Shown piece after piece: positions 58,714 to 64,000 of a DNA stretch of 64,000 bases. Source of the DNA: Amphritea sp. GTDB taxonomy: Bacteria; Pseudomonadota; Gammaproteobacteria; Pseudomonadales; Balneatricaceae. Below the pieces are notes generated by a model. It did not search any database. It was not told the origin of the DNA and saw only the letters and a program-made list of their open reading frames with translations. The position numbers were made by a program, and so were the translations under genes. Where the stretch lies: assembly GCF_016744155.1 (NCBI RefSeq), contig NZ_JADGEW010000002.1, positions 1-64,000 on the forward strand, given 5' to 3'. Every line of letters starts with the position of its first letter. Position 1 is the first letter of the stretch.

Positions 58714-59646
58714 TTAGCGGTGCTTTAAACCTCTGGGCTTTAATCGAATCTGCTGGAATAAAACCCCTCCGATAATCAGAATCAGGCCAATTACAGTTGA
58801 TGCCATGATCGGCTCATCTGCTATCGTTGCCAGTAATATCAATGATAATGGTGGCGACAGGTAAACCAGGTTACTGAGCTGAGCGGTATTGTCGGTCATC
58901 CGCATCGCTTGCATCCACAGCAAAAAGGCAAACCCCATCTCAAAAGTGCCGATATAAATACCCCCGGCGAGTGCTTGCCAAGGAACTAGGATAAAAGCGT
59001 TCTGCCATAACATCAGAGCACTGAGTATCGGTAAGCTTAGGCCAAAACATAGCAGCAAAGAGACCACCGCATCTCGGGGTTTACGGGTATTTAAAATCCA
59101 GTAACCCGCAAAGAAAACAGAGCTTCCCAAGCCGAGCATCACGCCCAGAGGATTCTTGAAATCAAGAGCCAGAAGCTGACCTTGAGTAGCAATGACGATC
59201 ACACCGCTATAAGCCAAAACTATGCTGATCAGGTTCTTGAGGGTGAATCGCTGCCCAAGAAAAGGTACAGCCATAATGCTGAGCACTACGGCCCAGGTAT
59301 AGTTCAGCGCCTGGGCCTGTTGGGCTGGTAACATATCGTAGGCAGCAAACAGAATCAGATAGTATAGGGTCGGATTAAGCAGAGCCAGAATAAGAAAATA
59401 TCCCGGTGATTCCTGCATGTATTGACGGGCCAGCGAGAATTTATTTTGCAGCAGCGTTGCCGTAAAAAGAATCACGAAGCTGGTGGCAACAGCTATCCAC
59501 AGCATCTGCAAAGGGCTGATAAGCGATAGTGTTAGTTTGAAAGCGGTAGCAACCGTCGACCACATCAGGACAACGGTTAGTGCCAGTATTAAAGATTTAC
59601 GGTTCAAGCGAGTCTTTGTTTCATCATCAGAGTAGTTGTGACTCAA
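58714..59646 (-). CDS. EamA/DMT-superfamily transporter
   Basis: 310 residues, ten membrane helices in two EamA halves, starting RKSLILALTVVLMWSTVATA. Conserved loop MLPAQQAQALNYTWAVVLSI in the first half, and QALAGGIYIGTFEMGFAFLL in the second. Overlaps the Lrp gene by 20 bp, so its translation is coupled to that regulator. Amino-acid or related export is plausible because Lrp-family regulators often control exporters of their ligand. Confidence 0.92.
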   Translation of the reverse strand: MSHNYSDDETKTRLNRKSLILALTVVLMWSTVATAFKLTLSLISPLQMLWIAVATSFVILFTATLLQNKFSLARQYMQESPGYFLILALLNPTLYYLILFAAYDMLPAQQAQALNYTWAVVLSIMAVPFLGQRFTLKNLISIVLAYSGVIVIATQGQLLALDFKNPLGVMLGLGSSVFFAGYWILNTRKPRDAVVSLLLCFGLSLPILSALMLWQNAFILVPWQALAGGIYIGTFEMGFAFLLWMQAMRMTDNTAQLSNLVYLSPPLSLILLATIADEPIMASTVIGLILIIGGVLFQQIRLKPRGLKHR

Positions 59647-60088
59647 TATCCTTCACATCTTCCATCACTACAAAGGTACTGGTTTGAGTGACATAGGGGA
59701 GTGATGATATCTTTTCACCCAGTACTTCCCGGTAAGATTCCATGCCTCTTGTCCGCACCTTTAACAGGTAATCGAAGTTGGCAGCAATCATATGGCATTG
59801 CTCTATTTCAGGAATGTCCCGAACCGCGTCATTAAACGCCTGCAGTGCTCGAGTCTTAGTATCACTTAGAGAGACCTGAACAAAGGCAACATGTTTTGTA
59901 CCTAGTTTTTTTTGATCCACCAGCGCTATATAGCCCAGAATGTACCCTTGTTCTTCAAGCCGCTTCATGCGGATCTGGCAGGGTGTCTTTGACAGGCCTA
60001 CCCGGGATGCAAGCTCAGTGACAGTGATACGGGCGTTTTTCTGCAGTTCACGCAGAATGGCCATATCGAGTTTATCCAAATTATCCAT
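59627..60088 (-). CDS. Lrp/AsnC-family regulator
   Basis: 153 residues. HTH: LDMAILRELQKNARITVTEL followed by ASRVGLSKTPCQIRMKRLEE; C-terminal RAM domain (GYIALVDQKKLGTKHVAFVQ, CHMIAANFDYLLKVRT). Closest in feel to PutR/BkdR-type specific regulators. It lies between the EamA exporter gene and, divergently, the NAD-glutamate dehydrogenase gene, so it may sense an amino acid such as glutamate, proline or alanine and control both. Confidence 0.93.
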   Translation of the reverse strand: MDNLDKLDMAILRELQKNARITVTELASRVGLSKTPCQIRMKRLEEQGYILGYIALVDQKKLGTKHVAFVQVSLSDTKTRALQAFNDAVRDIPEIEQCHMIAANFDYLLKVRTRGMESYREVLGEKISSLPYVTQTSTFVVMEDVKDIESQLL

Positions 60089-60374
60089 ATGTTTTCACTG
60101 TTCTGGTTGTTCGTTTGTTTTAATTCTTATTCTAAAAAGGATACGACTATGAAAAGCAAAAATACAGTGAAAAAGACTTCTATACTTTACCTATACTTTG
60201 TTATCAACTGATCTTTAACTGTTTTTAGGCCTATCCTGAGTACTATTGGATAGAATAAAACGGGTATCAGTGCCAAATTGTAACGAGCTATTAAATCGAA
60301 TTGGCACGGATAAAGGAATAATAATAAGCCGGTACCTGCCGGTCATAGCGAGTGCTATCTGGAGTCTACACATC
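60089..60374. promoter_or_regulatory. Divergent control region between Lrp and glutamate dehydrogenase genes
   Basis: 286 bp without a gene. GTGCCAA (60270-60276) and TTGGCAC (60301-60307) form an inverted repeat with a 24-base spacer, and ATAGC-GAGT-GCTAT (60345-60358) is a stem-loop just before the dehydrogenase RBS. Candidate sites for the adjacent Lrp protein; not assigned. Confidence 0.45.
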
Positions 60375-63300
60375 ATGCATGATTTAGTCGGTCTGTCCAA
60401 ACCACAGATTATTGAACTGCTCAGCGAAAAACTTTGTGCCCAAGTGAGTGAAAGCCTGCATTCGTCAATGCAGGTTTTTACTCAGCAATTTTTGAGTGTT
60501 GCTGCACCTGAAGAGTTACAGGGACGTTCGTTAGAGTATATCTATTCTACAGCGTTGTCCTACTGGCAGTTGATGCAGGACTTCGAGGCACCGACACCGG
60601 ACGTTCGGGTGTTTAATCCTGACTATGAACAGCATGGATGGCATTCCAATCATACCGTTATCCAGATTCATAACGTTGATGTTCCTTTTCTGGTTGACTC
60701 TGTAAGGATAGAGTTAAACCGTCGGGAACTAGCTATTTTCAGTGTTAATAACTGTGTGCTGGCGTGTGAACGGACCAAAACTCATAAGCTGAAACAGATT
60801 AAGCCAGCCAAAGAGCGCGATGAAAATTCATCGATGGAATCGATGATTTACCTTGAAATTGATCGCCACTCCGACCCTAAGATGTTGGAGGAGCTAAGAA
60901 ATAGCTTGTTGAGCATTTTGGCTGATGTAAAAGCAGTTGTTGACGATTTCGTACCTATCAAAGAGAAAGTTCTGGAACTGAAAGAGGAACTGCGTAATCG
61001 GGATGCAAACAGTCCGGAGATCAAGGAAACCCGGAAGTTACTCGATTGGTTGCTAGATGATAATTTTATTTTTCAGGGTTATGAAGAAGTTGTTGTCAGC
61101 CAGAGTAAGGGGAAGGTCTTTACCGATGCGGTAGACGGGACTCAATTGGGGACTCAGCGTCAGGCGCCTGTACGTGCAGAGTTGAGCCAACTAGAACAGC
61201 AGTTTGTACTGGCCGAAAAACTGGCAATGTTCAGTAAAGATGTGCAACGTTCCACTGTACATCGATCGGTTTACCGGGATCTGATTATTATTAAGCGGTT
61301 TGACGCGCAGGGAGCAGTCATCGGCGAATGTCGTTTTAACGGCCTGTATACTTCCTCTGTTTTCCTGACTAATCCATTACGGATTCCAGTGGTTCGTCAG
61401 AAGCTGATTGCCATACTGTCAGAATGTGGATTTGAGCCGGGAGGACATAGCCATAAAGCGCTGGTTCAGATTATCACCGATATGCCGCGTGAAGAGCTGG
61501 TTTTGGCTGAAACTGAAGATCTTAAGCGTACCAGCTTTGGCATTTTCAATATGCAGGAAAGACGTCGGGCCTGTCTGTTTGTTCGTCAGGATTCCAGTAA
61601 ACGCTTTTATTCTTGTCTGTATTATATTCCCCGTGATCTCTATACCACAAAGCTGCGAAACACCGTATTGCATCTGCTCTATAAAGGGCTTCACGGCAGA
61701 GATTACGAAGCTAACTCACAGATTTCTGAGTCGATCTTATCTCGAACACATTTTGTAATTTTTAGTGATCCCGATCAGCAGGCCGAAGTGGACATCGCCA
61801 CCATTGAAGCGCGAATCCTGGAAATATCCCGTTCCTGGGATGATGATCTGAGTGTTAGCTTGATTGATGCTTATGGTGAAGAGAAAGGCAGCCGTTTTGC
61901 AAACCGCTTTAATGGTGCTTTCACAGCAGCTTATAAAGAGAACTTTTCTACTGGCAACGCAGTATATGATCTGCAGCATATCTCTTATCTGACATCAGAC
62001 GACTCGATCGCCATGAGTTTTTATCGCTCATTCGAAGAATCCACGGGCATTTTGAAATTCAAACTGTTCAGTGTTGACCGTCCTTTAGTACTATCCGAAG
62101 TCATTCCGTTGTTGGAAAATCTCGGCCTTAAGGTGATGAGTGAGCACCCTTATGTGGTAACCGATCGGGATGAAAAAGAGTACTGGATCAGCGATTTCCG
62201 AGTTAGCTATGGGCAGTTGGCGGTTGTAGAACTTGATCAGGTAAAAAGCATTCTGCAGGAAGCCTTTTCTAGAGTCTGGGATGGTCAGGCGGATAGTGAT
62301 GAATTCAACCGGCTGGTTATCGCCGGGGGGCTGACCTGGCGTAAAGTCGCTATGTTACGGGCTTATGCGCGCTATATTAAACAGTTGCGATTCGGTTTCT
62401 CTCAGCCTTTCATGGCCGATGTGCTGGTGCGTAACGTGGCTATCACGCAGCAGTTAGTTGAGTTGTTCCGCAGCCGTTTCCGTCCCGATATGCTGGACCC
62501 TGACCGAGAGAAGAAGATAGAAGAAAGCATTCTGGCAGCGTTGGAAGGGGTTAGCAGCCTTGATGATGACAAGATTCTTCGCCGTTTTATGGTCGTGATA
62601 AAGTCCACGCTGCGAACCAATTTCTTTCAGCAGATTAATGGTGAAGATAAAGCATATTTCTCCTTTAAAATTGATTCTCAGTCGATTCCAGAGATTCCAG
62701 AGCCTAAGCCAAAGTTTGAAGTGTTTATCTACTCTCCAAGAGTTGAGGGTGTGCACCTGCGTGTCGGCAAGGTGGCGCGAGGTGGTTTGCGTTGGTCCGA
62801 CCGGATGGAGGATTACCGTACAGAAGTACTAGGGCTGGTAAAAGCGCAGCAGGTTAAAAACTCGGTGATAGTTCCGATGGGGGCTAAAGGCTGCTTTATC
62901 TGTAAGCGAATGCCTGCGAATGCGGATAGGGAAGTGATTCAGGCAGAAGGCATTGAGTGTTATAAAACGTATATTCGGGGATTGTTGGATATTACCGATA
63001 ATCTGGTAGCCGGTGAGGTTGTCCATCCTGAATCTGTAATTCGTCATGATGAAGACGATACCTATTTGGTAGTTGCTGCGGACAAGGGTACTGCTACCTT
63101 CTCGGACATTGCTAACTCTATATCTGAAGAATACGGTTTCTGGCTGGGTGATGCGTTTGCTTCCGGCGGTAGTCAGGGTTACGACCACAAAGGAATGGGT
63201 ATTACCGCGCGTGGAGCCTGGGAATCAGTCAAACTTCATTTCCGAGAAAAGGGTTTAAATACCCAACAGGAAGAGTTCACTGTTATTGGCATAGGGGATA

Positions 63301-64000
63301 TGGCGGGCGATGTATTCGGTAACGGCATGCTGCTGTCTGAAACCATCAGTCTGGTGGCTGCATTTAACCATATGCATATCTTTATCGATCCTAATCCAGA
63401 AGTAGCCAGCTCGTTCGTTGAGCGTAAGCGGATGTTTGAGCTGCCCCGCTCCAGCTGGTCAGATTACAACGCTAAACTGATCAGTAAGGGCGGTGGTATT
63501 TTTTCCCGTTCGGCAAAATGGATCGATATCTCTCCGGAAATGAAAAAGCGTTTTGCCATTACTGCTGACCGTCTAGCTCCAACCGATCTGCTAAATGCGC
63601 TGCTGAAAGCCCCGGTTGATATGCTCTGGAATGGCGGCATCGGTACCTATGTGAAAGCCTCCCAGGAAACCCATGCAGAAGTAGGCGACAAGGCTAACGA
63701 TAACCTTCGGGTGAACGGTCATGAGCTAAACTGTAAAGTACTGGGTGAGGGAGGGAACCTTGGTTTTACTCAGTTAGGGCGAATTGAATTTGCGCTGCAA
63801 GGAGGCTCATCAAATACCGACTTTATCGATAATGCCGGTGGTGTAGATTGTTCCGACCATGAAGTTAACATCAAGATACTGCTGAATGAGTTGGTCAATC
63901 AGGGCGATATGACCATGAAACAGCGTAATCAGCTGCTCCGTGAGATGACTGATGATGTATCTGTTCTGGTATTGAAGAACAACTATCGTCAGGCTCAGGC
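60375..64000 (+). CDS. gdhB: NAD-specific glutamate dehydrogenase, large type, 5' part
   Basis: Open in one frame for 1208 codons from ATG 60375 to the window edge; the full family length is about 1600 residues. MHDLVGLSKPQIIELLSEKL opens the protein. ACT-like N-terminal regions are followed by the catalytic domain: RVGKVARGGLRWSDR, EDYRTEVLGLVKAQQVKNSV, VPMGAKG, then GIGDMAGDVFGNGMLLSE and MLWNGGIGTYVKAS. It oxidatively deaminates glutamate to 2-oxoglutarate and ammonia with NAD, feeding amino acids into the TCA cycle. RBS GGAG lies about 11 bases upstream. A divergent Lrp regulator gene probably controls it. Truncated only by the window edge; no frameshift noticed. Confidence 0.95.
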   Translation, partial: MHDLVGLSKPQIIELLSEKLCAQVSESLHSSMQVFTQQFLSVAAPEELQGRSLEYIYSTALSYWQLMQDFEAPTPDVRVFNPDYEQHGWHSNHTVIQIHNVDVPFLVDSVRIELNRRELAIFSVNNCVLACERTKTHKLKQIKPAKERDENSSMESMIYLEIDRHSDPKMLEELRNSLLSILADVKAVVDDFVPIKEKVLELKEELRNRDANSPEIKETRKLLDWLLDDNFIFQGYEEVVVSQSKGKVFTDAVDGTQLGTQRQAPVRAELSQLEQQFVLAEKLAMFSKDVQRSTVHRSVYRDLIIIKRFDAQGAVIGECRFNGLYTSSVFLTNPLRIPVVRQKLIAILSECGFEPGGHSHKALVQIITDMPREELVLAETEDLKRTSFGIFNMQERRRACLFVRQDSSKRFYSCLYYIPRDLYTTKLRNTVLHLLYKGLHGRDYEANSQISESILSRTHFVIFSDPDQQAEVDIATIEARILEISRSWDDDLSVSLIDAYGEEKGSRFANRFNGAFTAAYKENFSTGNAVYDLQHISYLTSDDSIAMSFYRSFEESTGILKFKLFSVDRPLVLSEVIPLLENLGLKVMSEHPYVVTDRDEKEYWISDFRVSYGQLAVVELDQVKSILQEAFSRVWDGQADSDEFNRLVIAGGLTWRKVAMLRAYARYIKQLRFGFSQPFMADVLVRNVAITQQLVELFRSRFRPDMLDPDREKKIEESILAALEGVSSLDDDKILRRFMVVIKSTLRTNFFQQINGEDKAYFSFKIDSQSIPEIPEPKPKFEVFIYSPRVEGVHLRVGKVARGGLRWSDRMEDYRTEVLGLVKAQQVKNSVIVPMGAKGCFICKRMPANADREVIQAEGIECYKTYIRGLLDITDNLVAGEVVHPESVIRHDEDDTYLVVAADKGTATFSDIANSISEEYGFWLGDAFASGGSQGYDHKGMGITARGAWESVKLHFREKGLNTQQEEFTVIGIGDMAGDVFGNGMLLSETISLVAAFNHMHIFIDPNPEVASSFVERKRMFELPRSSWSDYNAKLISKGGGIFSRSAKWIDISPEMKKRFAITADRLAPTDLLNALLKAPVDMLWNGGIGTYVKASQETHAEVGDKANDNLRVNGHELNCKVLGEGGNLGFTQLGRIEFALQGGSSNTDFIDNAGGVDCSDHEVNIKILLNELVNQGDMTMKQRNQLLREMTDDVSVLVLKNNYRQAQ

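Overview
The window looks like chromosomal DNA of a marine, heterotrophic gammaproteobacterium, most likely Oceanospirillales-like. This is inferred from moderate base composition, the large NAD-dependent glutamate dehydrogenase, a fused-AB Mrp sodium/proton antiporter, alanine dehydrogenase, and very dense two-component, c-di-GMP and LysR regulation. No phage, transposase, CRISPR array or rRNA was seen.

Region 1 (1-8335) is the most unusual part. A leftward H-NOX nitric-oxide sensor gene, cut by the window edge, diverges from three response-regulator genes: excisionase-like HTH + REC, REC + degenerate HD-GYP, and REC + sigma-54 AAA + Fis HTH. Behind them is a putative secretion operon: a small signal-peptide protein, a PapD-like chaperone, a lipoprotein secretin, and an LruC-domain protein whose N-terminus repeats the fold of the small protein. 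TGTNACA heptamers, partly at 9-bp spacing, lie in front of both the regulators and the secretion operon. A near-consensus sigma-54 promoter sits before the latter. I read this as a possible NO-responsive surface-structure system in which a secretin takes the place of an usher. I do not recognise it as a described system.

Region 2 (8371-24406) is mostly accessory metabolism and ion transport. It holds alanine dehydrogenase, tRNA-Val(GAC) followed by a tandem array of tRNA 3'-end fragments, a LysR/EamA pair, a YghU-type glutathione transferase, a LysR/SDR/DsbA-like isomerase group, the mrpA-C-D-E-F-G operon (leftward), a small secreted protein, a membrane-protein pseudogene with one in-frame stop, and a CbbR-like LysR gene.

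Region 3 (24575-47218) is a second large surface/signalling locus. It contains a diguanylate cyclase, an HlyD-like adaptor, a PqqD-like/M50/HlyD fusion, a second HlyD-like adaptor with a SPOR-like end, a 1267-residue LEPR-XLL/DUF4347/cadherin-like protein, a hybrid histidine kinase with two HPt domains, a REC-GGDEF-EAL protein, a TPR/beta-barrel protein and a FecR-domain protein. It is followed by a divergent cyclic-nucleotide phosphodiesterase/CHASE2-cyclase pair and a GAF-HD-GYP protein. The layout suggests export and anchoring of a large adhesin under c-di-GMP and cAMP control.

Region 4 (47445-64000) holds a cupin/Nmad3 pair, an AraC regulator with ornithine-cyclodeaminase-like and D-amino-acid-dehydrogenase genes, and a TetR-controlled RND/LolA-like/beta-barrel operon with matching operators. 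It continues with a flavodoxin-like gene, a 78-residue orphan, an Lrp/EamA pair and the first two thirds or so of an NAD-glutamate dehydrogenase gene running off the right edge.
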